A stretch of 64,000 nucleotides of DNA from Burkholderiales bacterium. Lineage in GTDB: Bacteria > Pseudomonadota > Gammaproteobacteria > Burkholderiales > Burkholderiaceae_D. The notes below the pieces were generated by a model. That model worked only from the letters and a program-made list of their open reading frames with translations, was not told the origin of the DNA and searched no databases. The stretch is taken from the NCBI GenBank assembly GCA_016200895.1, contig JACQDX010000114.1, forward strand, positions 39,652-103,651. The letters are read 5' to 3'. The number at the start of each line of letters is the position of its first letter. Position 1 is the first letter of the stretch. A program made the position numbers and the translations under genes. Shown piece after piece: positions 19,510-28,487 of the stretch.

Positions 19510-21882
19510 CTATTTTATGCAAACTATTCTGACCTGCTTCATATCCGTTAATCCGGAAAGAACTTTTTCTATACCGTCCATTTTCAGGGTCAGCATGCCA
19601 TCCGCTAGCGCGGCTGTCAGTAATTCAGATACGCGGGCATGGTCTTGTATGAGTTTTTTCACCATGTCATTTGCTACCATCAATTCATGCAAACCTAGCC
19701 TGCCTTTATAACCTTTTGAGCAATGCTCACATCCCACAGCCTTGTATAAAGTGAACTTACCGGCCTTGTCGGCATATTGAGTCTGCCAGGTGGCGAAGAC
19801 TTTTTTCCTGGCTTCCATTGGATTTTTGACGAAGTTCTCGGTATTCAGCAATTCCTGGCAATACTCATCCAGCAATTCCATCATCTCTTCTTTACCCGGA
19901 TGATAGATTTCCTTGCACTTGCCACACAGGCGTTTGGTCAGGCGTTGCGCCAGTATGCCCAGCAAGGCATCCGCAAAATTGAAGGGGTCCATGCCCATGT
20001 CCAGCAAACGGACGATGGATTCTGGTGCGCTATTGGTGTGCAGGGTGGCGAATACCAGATGGCCAGTCAGTGAAGCTTCCAGGCCGATGGAAACGGTTTC
20101 CTTGTCGAGCATCTCGCCGACCATGATGATGTCAGGGTCAGCCCGCAAAAAGGCCCGCATGACGGTCGCAAAGTCCATGCCCGCCTTGCGGTTGACCTGA
20201 ACCTGGCGCAAACCTTTCTGGGTGATTTCTACCGGGTCTTCGGCGGTCCAGATCTTGGTTTCCGGTGTATTCAGGTGACTAAGCACTGAATGCAGTGTTG
20301 TGGTCTTGCCGGAACCCGTAGGGCCGCAGACAAAGAACAGTCCATAGGGTTTGCTGACCACATTTTTCAGGCGTTCCAGATTGTAAGGCAATACACCCAG
20401 CTTATCGATAGGGATAGGCTCACCGGCAGCCAGAATACGCATGACCACATCTTCCATGCCGCCAGAAGACGGGATGGTGGCGACGCGCAATTCTATGTCA
20501 TAGGGGCCATATTTCTTGAACTTGATCTTGCCATCCTGGGGCTTGCGACGTTCAGAAATATCCAGGTCACACATGATCTTGATACGCGCCAGCAGAGCAC
20601 TGCGGTAGCTGGATGGTATTTCAATATACGGTGACAGCGAGCCATCCTTGCGGAAGCGTATCAGGGTTTTTTCTTTACCTGGGCGTGGCTCGATATGGAT
20701 ATCGGATGCACCTTGTTGGTAGGCATCGATGATGATCTTGTTGATCAGCTTGACCAGTTCATTTTCTACTGCAGCGGATACTTCGGCGATAGCCTGACCG
20801 CTATGATCTTCGTCATCATCTTCCATGCCGGACAGCAGTTCATCGACCGAGCCACCATCAGAAACACCGCCGAAAAACTGATCTATGGTCTGGCTGAATT
20901 CTTTCTTGGTGGTAACACGGTAATGGATTTTTGACGTAGCAAACACATGGTTGACGACATGGGTGGTATTGGTATGTTCCGGGTCTATCGCCAATACCGT
21001 CAGGCCATTCTGGTCTTCCATGATGGGCAGCCAGGAATTCTGTTCCACATACTGGCGCTTGAGGCGCTTGACCAGGTCAACAGGAATAATCCGCTCGGCC
21101 TTATATTCTTCATAGGGCACATTGAAATATTTGGACAAGGCCTGTCCCAGAATGCTGCGCTGCACCTGGAATTCATCGATCAGTACATCTTCCAGGTCCA
21201 GCAAGTTACGACGTGCCGACCTGACGGCCAATTCCATTTCCTGAGCAGACAATATGGCTTCCGACACCAGGAAGTCAAATTTGGTACGCGGTGTATTGGT
21301 TGGTAGTACCTTGCTCTTTTGTGTAAAGGCGACGGCCAGGGTTTCACACAGGGCTTGCACACCTTCGGCAGCGATGGCAGTGAAAGCATCACCCAGACGA
21401 TGGTTGATGAATTGCACCACACCCAGCAAATCATTGCTTTGTGCTTCTACTATTGGGGCGACCAGCATTTGCTTGGTACGGTAACCTGTGCGCTGATCAA
21501 CCGCACGTTGAAACTTCAGGGTAGGTGAATGCGAGCGCAATTCGTTTTCGTCATACACATCGCGCAGGCTGATCATGGTTTTGGTCAAGGCGACATGACC
21601 AGCGATACTCTGGTCAGAAATGGACAGGCGCAAATCTTTGAATGAATTCAGACCAGTCTTGATCTTGGAAATCAGGGTGACCTTGTCCTGGGCCACTACA
21701 TAAATGGTCAGACGATCACATTCAAACAGATTGCAGATGTCAGGTGACACATCCAGCATGATCTGGTCCAAAGCATCTGCCCCATGTATCTTGTTGGTCA
21801 GGGCTTGCAGGCGTTTAAAGAATTGCAGCCTGTGATCCAGACCATCCTGGGAAGCATTTGCGACTTGAGCAGTTACCACCAT
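19510..21882 (-). CDS. GAF-domain GspE/PilB-family secretion or pilus ATPase
   Basis: 790-residue hexameric-ATPase-type protein of the type II secretion/type IV pilus family with an unusual N-terminal GAF sensor domain (about residues 20-185). A GSPII_E N-domain follows (about 205-345; QALSKYFNVPYEEY), then the ATPase: Walker A GPTGSGKTTT (about 495), the Asp box EDPVE, Walker B region DPDIIMVGEM and the His box TLHTNSA. A zinc-binding CxxC pair (CGKC ... CEHC) is near residues 660-725. In the Walker B region the usual GEIRD arginine is Leu (GEMLD). No pilin, PilC or PilT genes are adjacent, so its machine is not identified. AAGGAAAACG precedes the ATG. Confidence 0.85.
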   Translation of the reverse strand: MVVTAQVANASQDGLDHRLQFFKRLQALTNKIHGADALDQIMLDVSPDICNLFECDRLTIYVVAQDKVTLISKIKTGLNSFKDLRLSISDQSIAGHVALTKTMISLRDVYDENELRSHSPTLKFQRAVDQRTGYRTKQMLVAPIVEAQSNDLLGVVQFINHRLGDAFTAIAAEGVQALCETLAVAFTQKSKVLPTNTPRTKFDFLVSEAILSAQEMELAVRSARRNLLDLEDVLIDEFQVQRSILGQALSKYFNVPYEEYKAERIIPVDLVKRLKRQYVEQNSWLPIMEDQNGLTVLAIDPEHTNTTHVVNHVFATSKIHYRVTTKKEFSQTIDQFFGGVSDGGSVDELLSGMEDDDEDHSGQAIAEVSAAVENELVKLINKIIIDAYQQGASDIHIEPRPGKEKTLIRFRKDGSLSPYIEIPSSYRSALLARIKIMCDLDISERRKPQDGKIKFKKYGPYDIELRVATIPSSGGMEDVVMRILAAGEPIPIDKLGVLPYNLERLKNVVSKPYGLFFVCGPTGSGKTTTLHSVLSHLNTPETKIWTAEDPVEITQKGLRQVQVNRKAGMDFATVMRAFLRADPDIIMVGEMLDKETVSIGLEASLTGHLVFATLHTNSAPESIVRLLDMGMDPFNFADALLGILAQRLTKRLCGKCKEIYHPGKEEMMELLDEYCQELLNTENFVKNPMEARKKVFATWQTQYADKAGKFTLYKAVGCEHCSKGYKGRLGLHELMVANDMVKKLIQDHARVSELLTAALADGMLTLKMDGIEKVLSGLTDMKQVRIVCIK

Positions 21883-22253
21883 TCGTTTTCCTTTGTTACA
21901 TGTCCTGCAACCTGATCCCGCTGCTTACTACCATAGTTTAAACCTTTAGCTTAGTTCAAACCCTCAGCTTAATTATCAGCTTTAACAGGGTAGCCATTGC
22001 AAGATACTGTAAATTATTATTCTCTTAAGTCAATTTTTACAAAAATGTATCACGGAAGTCGAATGTCTGACCACAAAGTCAACTCTTTATAGCGTAATCC
22101 GGCAAATTAGCCTATCTTCAGGAAAGGAATGACGCAGAAGATATTCTTGTCTTCAAAGAAAGTGTTAAGCTTGCTCAGAGGTCGGAGTGTATATGGTGTT
22201 GACCTTGAGATAACAAAGCCCTGGATGGACAGAGGCACACTATTTTTGTATTT
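21883..22253. other. 371-bp intergenic region between divergent ATPase and phosphodiesterase genes
   Basis: AT-rich and without a plausible ORF. It contains a near-duplicated phrase (TTTAGCTTAGTT at about 21946 and CTCAGCTTAATT at about 21964). A TTGACC at 22199-22204 has no matching -10 box. I see no terminator hairpin or clear operator. Confidence 0.5.
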
Positions 22254-23018
22254 ATGAACTTACAAATTCTCGGCTGTGCAGGTGGTATCGGTGGCAGTGA
22301 ACCCTATACAACCAGCTTATTAATTGACAATGATGTCTTGCTGGACGCCGGCACGGGTTTGTCACGGCTCAGCCTGGAGCAATTGGTGGCAATAGACCAT
22401 GTGTTTATCAGCCATAGCCATCTCGATCATGTCGCTGGCCTGGCATTGCTGATGGATGCCGTATTTGGCAAAAGGAGCAAGCCTGTCACTGTGCATGCCA
22501 CTGCTGAAGTCTTGCATGCCTTGAAAACTCATATTTTCAACTGGATCATCTGGCCAGATTTCAGCACTTTGCCGAATACTGAGCAACCATCCATGCAATA
22601 TCAGGAAATGCAGGCTGGCAGTACCCTGACGCTGGGTGAACGCGTGATCACTTCACACCCGGTAGACCATGTCCCGGGGTCGGTCGCTTATTGGGTGCGC
22701 TCTGCAGATAAGGGGTTTTTGTTTACCGGTGATATGGCAAGTACGCCAGCACTGTGGGAGAACCTGGGTGGGCAGGCTGGCTTGAATATGGTGATTGTCG
22801 ATTGTTCTTTTCCCAATGCAGAAGCTGAGCTGGCACTGCTTTCCAAGCATTTTTGTCCGGCTGCACTCATCAATGACATTGCAGCAGTACCTGCCGGGAT
22901 AGAGTTTTACATCTATCACCTGAAGCCGGGCCAAGAAGCACAAATCATGGCAGAACTGGGGCAAAATAAGGACAGGAATTTTAAAGCTCTGAAAATTGAT
23001 GATCACTTCAATTTTTGA
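22254..23018 (+). CDS. Metallo-beta-lactamase-fold hydrolase, class-II cyclic-nucleotide phosphodiesterase-like
   Basis: 254-residue metallohydrolase. The metal motif SHSHLDHVAGL (about residues 43-53, HxHxDH) fits the class-II cAMP phosphodiesterase signature HxHLDHxxG; His in SHPVDHVPGS, Asp in FTGDMAS and the late His in YIYHLKPG complete the set. The N-terminus LQILGCAGGIGG is typical of PDE1/CpdP-type enzymes. No signal peptide, so cytosolic. It lies just upstream of an HD-GYP gene and 1.9 kb upstream of an adenylate cyclase, which supports cyclic-nucleotide hydrolysis, though a broader MBL function is possible. Confidence 0.75.
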   Translation: MNLQILGCAGGIGGSEPYTTSLLIDNDVLLDAGTGLSRLSLEQLVAIDHVFISHSHLDHVAGLALLMDAVFGKRSKPVTVHATAEVLHALKTHIFNWIIWPDFSTLPNTEQPSMQYQEMQAGSTLTLGERVITSHPVDHVPGSVAYWVRSADKGFLFTGDMASTPALWENLGGQAGLNMVIVDCSFPNAEAELALLSKHFCPAALINDIAAVPAGIEFYIYHLKPGQEAQIMAELGQNKDRNFKALKIDDHFNF

Positions 23019-23138
23019 AATGTGATTTGAAATGTGATGGCTAAAATCATACATTGTTCATATGGCGGAAATAATGAAGTACCAGTATGAGTGAATACGG
23101 TTAAGCAAGAACTTGGATACGATCTGGAGAAAGTGTTT

Positions 23139-24779
23139 ATGACTGCACTAAGCAGTAGTGAAATTGCACAACGCCTGGAAAAACTGACAGAGTTAAGCCT
23201 GGAGTTGAGCAATAATCACGACACCCCATTATTGCTGGAAAACATACTGCGCTCGGCAAAAAGCATTACCTATGCCGACGGTGGCACTCTATACCGTACC
23301 AGTAAAGACAAACAAAGCCTGTGCTTCAATATCTCCCTGAATGATAGTTTGAACATGTACCAGGGTGGGGTGAAAGGACAAACGGTCGATATACCCAACA
23401 TCCCTCTGATTGATGCCAATGGCAACAGGAACCTGAATGCGGTGGCTGCCTATGCCGCCAACTACAAACTGTCTGTCAATATTCAGGATGTCTACACCGT
23501 AGGTGTATTTAATTTTTCTGGTACCCGCAATTTTGATCAGCAATTCAACTACAAGACCAAATCGCTGCTGACCGTGCCCATGCATGATCACGAGGGAGAG
23601 TTGATCGGTGTGCTGCAGCTCATCAATGCCACAGATCCGAACACAGGCGAACCTCGCCCATTTACCGAGACTGACCAGCGCTTTATCGAAGCCCTGGCTT
23701 CACAAGCCGCGATAGCGCTGACCAACCAGCAATTGATAACTCAACTGGAAAACCTGTTTGTCTCGCTGGTACATCTGATTAATATCGGCATTGATGAAAA
23801 GTCCCCACACACCGGCAGACATTGCCAACATGTGCCTGAGTTGACCATGTTGCTGGCAAATGCCGTGCATGAAACGCGGGAAGGGCCATTGGCACATTTT
23901 TCCATGACGGACAAAGACCGCAAGGAATTGTGGATGGCGGGCATTCTGCATGATTGCGGCAAGATATCCACCCCCGTGCATGTGGTTGAAAAATCCACCA
24001 AGCTGGAAACCATTTTTGACCGTATACACTTGCTGGATACCCGCTTTGAAGTCTTGAAACGCGATGCAGAGATCCGGGTATTGAAAAGCAAATGTGCCCT
24101 TTACCAGGCCAGTGTCCATAATGAAAACCTGATCGCCGAACTGGAACAGGGCTTGCAAACTGAATTGGCTAAAATCGAAGATGCCAGAAACTTTTTGCAC
24201 AAATTGAATATAGGTTCAGAAAGAACCAGCCCCGAAGACTTGCAGCGTGTGGCCGACATCGCCACATGGCAATGGACTGATGCGCATGGTGCAATACAAC
24301 CCTTCCTGAATGCCGACGAAGTAGAAAACCTGTCCGTGCGCGCTGGTACGCTCAATGCGCAAGAGCGTGCCATCATCAATAACCACATCTCCACCACCAT
24401 CAAAATGCTGGAAGCCTTGCCCTGGCCCAAGCATTTGCAAAACGTGCCTGAATACGCAGGTGGTCATCATGAACGCATGGATGGCAAAGGTTATCCACGC
24501 GGCTTGCGCGGTGAACAAATGTCAGTGCAGGCAAAGATCATGGCGATCGCTGATATCTTCGAGGCCCTTACAGCCAAAGATCGCCCCTACAAGGACGGCA
24601 AGACCTTGACAGAATCCCTGCACATTCTTGGCAGCTTTGCACTGAACGGCCATATTGATCCAGACTTGTTCAATATCTTCATCAAGAAAAAAGTCTACCT
24701 GACTTATGCTGAACGATTCATGGACAAGAGTCAGATTGATGATGTTGATTTGAGCAAGGTGCCAGGGTACAAAGTGTAG
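23139..24779 (+). CDS. GAF and HD-GYP domain phosphodiesterase-like protein
   Basis: 546-residue cytosolic protein with an N-terminal GAF domain (about residues 25-215; SLLTVPMHDHEGELIGVLQLIN) and a C-terminal HD-GYP domain, the class that degrades cyclic di-GMP. The HD pair (GILHDCGK), the GYP region (HHERMDGKGYPRGL) and IADIFEALTAKDRPY are intact. Between the HD pair and the following conserved helix (RAIINNHISTTIKMLE) lies a roughly 110-residue insertion predicted helical, longer than in standard HD-GYP domains. The ATG at 23139 is preferred because GGAG lies 9 bases upstream; a GTG at 23091 is also in frame without such a site. Confidence 0.88.
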   Translation: MTALSSSEIAQRLEKLTELSLELSNNHDTPLLLENILRSAKSITYADGGTLYRTSKDKQSLCFNISLNDSLNMYQGGVKGQTVDIPNIPLIDANGNRNLNAVAAYAANYKLSVNIQDVYTVGVFNFSGTRNFDQQFNYKTKSLLTVPMHDHEGELIGVLQLINATDPNTGEPRPFTETDQRFIEALASQAAIALTNQQLITQLENLFVSLVHLINIGIDEKSPHTGRHCQHVPELTMLLANAVHETREGPLAHFSMTDKDRKELWMAGILHDCGKISTPVHVVEKSTKLETIFDRIHLLDTRFEVLKRDAEIRVLKSKCALYQASVHNENLIAELEQGLQTELAKIEDARNFLHKLNIGSERTSPEDLQRVADIATWQWTDAHGAIQPFLNADEVENLSVRAGTLNAQERAIINNHISTTIKMLEALPWPKHLQNVPEYAGGHHERMDGKGYPRGLRGEQMSVQAKIMAIADIFEALTAKDRPYKDGKTLTESLHILGSFALNGHIDPDLFNIFIKKKVYLTYAERFMDKSQIDDVDLSKVPGYKV

Positions 24780-24867
24780 CGATACCCGATCAAAGCCGCG
24801 CTTGGTCCCATTGAGGGTTAATCCCATCAATATCTGAACTTGATACAGCTTCACAGGGAGATGCAAC

Positions 24868-27135
24868 TTGCGTAGACATGTCAATAAAATGGTGCGGTGG
24901 CTGGCCTGTCTGACGCTGACCTTTGTGGCGGTGTTACAGGCAAATGCCATACTTCCTGTGACCCTGGTGGACAGGGTGGATAATTTCATCTACGACATGC
25001 GCATGCGTGTGCAGCCTACCAAGCTCAATAATGCCATTGTCATCGTTAATATCGATGAAAAAAGCCTCAAGGAATATGGACAATGGCCATGGAAGCGCAG
25101 CGTTATAGCCCACATGGTAGAAAGACTGACGGATGACTATCATGTAAGAGCTGTTGGAGTCGATGCAGTTTTTCCTGAACCTGATGGCAGCTCCGGGCTG
25201 CAGGTTCTGGAAGACCTGGCGAAGAAAGAATTAAAGGGCGATCAGGACTTTGTGAATCAAATGGACAGCCTGAGAACACAACTGGATTTTGACGACCGCT
25301 TGGCAAAAACCCTGGAGGGGCGCCCCATTGTTCTCGGCTTCTCTTTATCAAATGAAGTGGATGACCTGTCCAAGGGTTTGTTACCCATTCCGGCTTTTAC
25401 CGATGAAGAACTGGGTGGGCGTCATCTTGAATCAGCTGTGTTTAGCAAGTACACCGGCAATCTTCCGGTATTACAAAAAGCGGCTATTGCAGGCGGCTTC
25501 TTTAATCCTTCGCCTGATTCTGATGGAGTGATCCGTCGTATTCCCCTGCTGGCTAAACTTGGTACCGCTTATTACGAGTCATTGTCCCTGGCAACAGCAA
25601 GAGTAGCGCTGAATGCCAGCAAAGTGAAACCAGTTTTCCTGCAGTCAGATGGAGTGAACTCGCAAAATTACCTGAATGAATATGGCAATATCGAAGCCAT
25701 CAAACTCAATTCTTCCCCCAGGCTCACTATTCCTTTAGAGCCACTGATGACCGCTTTAATTCAGTACAAAAGCAAAGGTGGTCCTCACGGTGGAGGCTTT
25801 GTGTATGTGTCTGCAGCCGATGTCATAAAAAAGCAACTTCCAGAAAATAAACTGGCTAATAAAATTGTATTGATAGGTACTACATCAGCGGGCTTGAAAG
25901 ACTTGCGCACAGCACCTGTGGGTCTGGATTTTCCTGGAGTAGAAATGCATGCAAACGTGATTGCTTCAATACTGGATGGCGACTTCAAGCAGCGACCAGA
26001 CACCAGCCGTGCTTTTGAAGTAGTGCAGGTGATCCTGCTAGGATTGCTCCTGACATTTGCTCTGAGCCGTTTCAAGGCTCTGGCGGCAATCTTCTTTGCT
26101 TCGCTTACCTTTGTCGTTGTTATTGGATTCAATTACTGGATGTACCAGTCCTTCAATCTGGTGCTTCCACTGGCGTCAGCACTGCTATTGATATCCGCCT
26201 TGTTTGTCTTTAACCTCGCATGGGGTTATCTGGTTGAATCCAGAAAGCTGCGTGGCGTGGTCAGACGTTTTGGTGAGTATGTTGCGCCCGAACTGGTTGC
26301 CGTGATGGCAGAAGAACCCGACAGCTATACCATGGCAGGCGAAATTCGTGAGCTGACCGTGATGTTTTCAGACGTGCGTGGTTTCACGACCATTTCCGAA
26401 ACGCTGAGTGCAGCGGATTTGCGAGAATACATCAACATCTACCTGACCGCAATGTCGGAAGAAATACGCGGTAATCGCGGCACCCTGGATAAATACATAG
26501 GTGATTGTGTCATGGCTTTCTGGGGAGCGCCAGTGTATCTGGAAGATCACGCAAGACTTGCCGTTGCCAGCGCACTGAAAATGCAGTCTATTGCGCAAGG
26601 TCTGAGTGTAGAATTTGTCAAGCGCGGCTGGCCTGCACTTAAGATAGGAGTGGGCTTGAATACTGGCGAGGTGCGGGTCGGCGATATGGGTTCCCAGATC
26701 AGGTTGGCGTATACCGTTATGGGTGATGCAGTGAATCTGTCTTCCCGACTGGAAGGGATCACTAAAGTGTACGGGGTAGGCATCGTGGTCGGTGAAGCGA
26801 CAAAAGCTGCCACGCCAGAATTCGCTTATAGAGAACTGGATAGGGTCAGGGTCAAAGGCAAGACCAAACCCATATCGATTTTTGAACCGATTGCCGATGT
26901 GGCCGTGCTTGACGATGCACAATCTGCCTTGCTGGAGCTCTGGCATCAGGCACTGGATGATTTCCGTACCCAGCAATGGGATGCGGCAGAAAAGTCATTC
27001 CGCTCATACCTGGAAGTGCGGGGAGAAGACCTGGCTGCCCAAGTCTTTCTTGAGCGTATCGCCTACTGTAGAGAAAATCCGCTGCCTGCTGATTGGGATG
27101 GTGTCGCCACCTTTGTCAGCAAGTTCAGTGAATAG
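24868..27135 (+). CDS. CHASE2-domain class III adenylate cyclase
   Basis: 755-residue inner-membrane sensor cyclase. An N-terminal signal anchor (about residues 8-28) leads to an extracytoplasmic CHASE2 domain (about 35-370, with IVNIDEKSLKEYGQWPWKR and KIVLIGTTSAGLKD), then three membrane helices (about 385-455) and a cytoplasmic class III cyclase domain (about 480-680). The metal Asp residues are in FSDVRGF and IGDCVMAFWG; the adenine-specifying Lys precedes in LDKYIGD, and the transition-state region GDAVNLSSRLEG is intact. The last 70 residues look like a helical repeat. Start is TTG with GGGAG 8-9 bases upstream; an ATG at 24861 hits a stop within five codons. Confidence 0.88.
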   Translation: MRRHVNKMVRWLACLTLTFVAVLQANAILPVTLVDRVDNFIYDMRMRVQPTKLNNAIVIVNIDEKSLKEYGQWPWKRSVIAHMVERLTDDYHVRAVGVDAVFPEPDGSSGLQVLEDLAKKELKGDQDFVNQMDSLRTQLDFDDRLAKTLEGRPIVLGFSLSNEVDDLSKGLLPIPAFTDEELGGRHLESAVFSKYTGNLPVLQKAAIAGGFFNPSPDSDGVIRRIPLLAKLGTAYYESLSLATARVALNASKVKPVFLQSDGVNSQNYLNEYGNIEAIKLNSSPRLTIPLEPLMTALIQYKSKGGPHGGGFVYVSAADVIKKQLPENKLANKIVLIGTTSAGLKDLRTAPVGLDFPGVEMHANVIASILDGDFKQRPDTSRAFEVVQVILLGLLLTFALSRFKALAAIFFASLTFVVVIGFNYWMYQSFNLVLPLASALLLISALFVFNLAWGYLVESRKLRGVVRRFGEYVAPELVAVMAEEPDSYTMAGEIRELTVMFSDVRGFTTISETLSAADLREYINIYLTAMSEEIRGNRGTLDKYIGDCVMAFWGAPVYLEDHARLAVASALKMQSIAQGLSVEFVKRGWPALKIGVGLNTGEVRVGDMGSQIRLAYTVMGDAVNLSSRLEGITKVYGVGIVVGEATKAATPEFAYRELDRVRVKGKTKPISIFEPIADVAVLDDAQSALLELWHQALDDFRTQQWDAAEKSFRSYLEVRGEDLAAQVFLERIAYCRENPLPADWDGVATFVSKFSE

Positions 27136-27145
27136 GGTCAGTGCC

Positions 27146-28399
27146 TTATTTGGATTTTACGCGCAGCAGATAATAGCTGATGACACCAAGAACTATGCCC
27201 CAGCAGGCAGAACCCAAGCCAAGCAAACTGATATTTGATGCGGTAACGATAAAGGTGATCAGCGCAGCTTCACGTTCTGTTGCTTCCTGCATCGCATTTA
27301 CCAGGCCGTTCTGGATTGCACCCAGCAAGGCCAGACCCGCTACCGTGGTGACCAGTGCATGCGGCAAATGCAGGAACAAGGCGGTGAGGGAGCCCGCGAA
27401 GCTGCCTATCAACAAATAGAAGCTACCGCAGGCTACACCTGCGACCCAACGTTTTTCTGGTTGCTGGTGCGCTTCTGGCCCTGTGCAAATCGCCGCAGTA
27501 ATCGCTGCCAGGTTCACGCCATGTGAGCCAAAGGGTGCCAGCAATATGCTGACAAAGCCGGTAGCACTGACCAGCTTGCTGGTCGGTGCCTGTTCGTAAC
27601 CGGCAGCGCGCATGACAGCCACACCGGGTACTTGCTGACCAGTCAGACATAGCAATGCCAAAGGCAAACCGAGGCTGATAATAGCGCTTAAAGAAAATTC
27701 AGGCACGGTCCAGACTGGTATCGTCAAACCCAAATGTACAGCAATAGCCTGACCCTGATTACTGTCACCCCAGCCCATGGTACTCCAGAGCATGACACCA
27801 CTCAGCAAGGTCAGGACGATGGCATAGCGGGCGCTGCGGCGCTTGAATATCAGGTAAGCCGCGAACATGGCCGTCACCAGCCATGGCGCGCCAGCAATCT
27901 CGCTGCGGGCATTGGCAAACACATCAACGCCAAAGCGAAACAAGATACCCGCCAGCATGGCAGCGCACAGGCTCCTGGGTATTTTTGCCATAAGTTTTTC
28001 AAAAATGCCGGTAATACCTATCAACCATATCGCTGCTGCCGCAACCAGGTAGGCGCCTATGGCCTGATGATAGGGTACAGTTGCCAGGCCGGTGACCAGC
28101 AAAGCCGCACCTGGCGTGTTCCAGGCACAGATCACCGGTATCTTGTGACGCCAGCTCATCCATACTCCCACCAGGCCAGAGCCTATGGAAATAGCCCATA
28201 CCCACGAGCTGGTCTGCGCTGTAGTGAGTTTTGCGCTTTGTGCTGCCTGCAATATCAACAGCATGGGGCCAGCGTACGAGATCAGTACGGCAATCAGCCC
28301 CGCCAGCACTGCAGGAAAAAAATCTGCCGCCGTAGCGGCAAAACCCGGCTTGATGGCATTTGCCGGGGCAAGGAGAGAGGTAGAGTGTGGTGTATTCAT
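27146..28399 (-). CDS. benE: BenE-family benzoate/H+ symporter-like transporter
   Basis: 417-residue inner-membrane protein with about 11-12 hydrophobic helices. The family-typical stretch near the start (AVLAGLIAVLISYAGPMLLILQAA), WRHKIPVICAWNTPGAALL, AMLAGILFRFG and GSHGVNLAAITAAICTGPEAH match BenE. The substrate need not be benzoate; no aromatic-degradation genes are adjacent. It is divergent from a MocR-type regulator 88 bases away, which likely controls it. Confidence 0.85.
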   Translation of the reverse strand: MNTPHSTSLLAPANAIKPGFAATAADFFPAVLAGLIAVLISYAGPMLLILQAAQSAKLTTAQTSSWVWAISIGSGLVGVWMSWRHKIPVICAWNTPGAALLVTGLATVPYHQAIGAYLVAAAAIWLIGITGIFEKLMAKIPRSLCAAMLAGILFRFGVDVFANARSEIAGAPWLVTAMFAAYLIFKRRSARYAIVLTLLSGVMLWSTMGWGDSNQGQAIAVHLGLTIPVWTVPEFSLSAIISLGLPLALLCLTGQQVPGVAVMRAAGYEQAPTSKLVSATGFVSILLAPFGSHGVNLAAITAAICTGPEAHQQPEKRWVAGVACGSFYLLIGSFAGSLTALFLHLPHALVTTVAGLALLGAIQNGLVNAMQEATEREAALITFIVTASNISLLGLGSACWGIVLGVISYYLLRVKSK

Positions 28400-28487
28400 G
28401 CGCCTAGTCTAGTTCAGTGCAGACTGGCATTTACTTACAGTGTTGATCTGTCTTATGCTATACAGATTCATATTCAAGGTATCTGTT

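Noticed and set aside
24861..24875. ATG just upstream of the adenylate cyclase as its start
   Set aside because: It runs into a stop after four codons (ATG CAA CTT GCG TAG); the TTG at 24868 has proper spacing from GGGAG.
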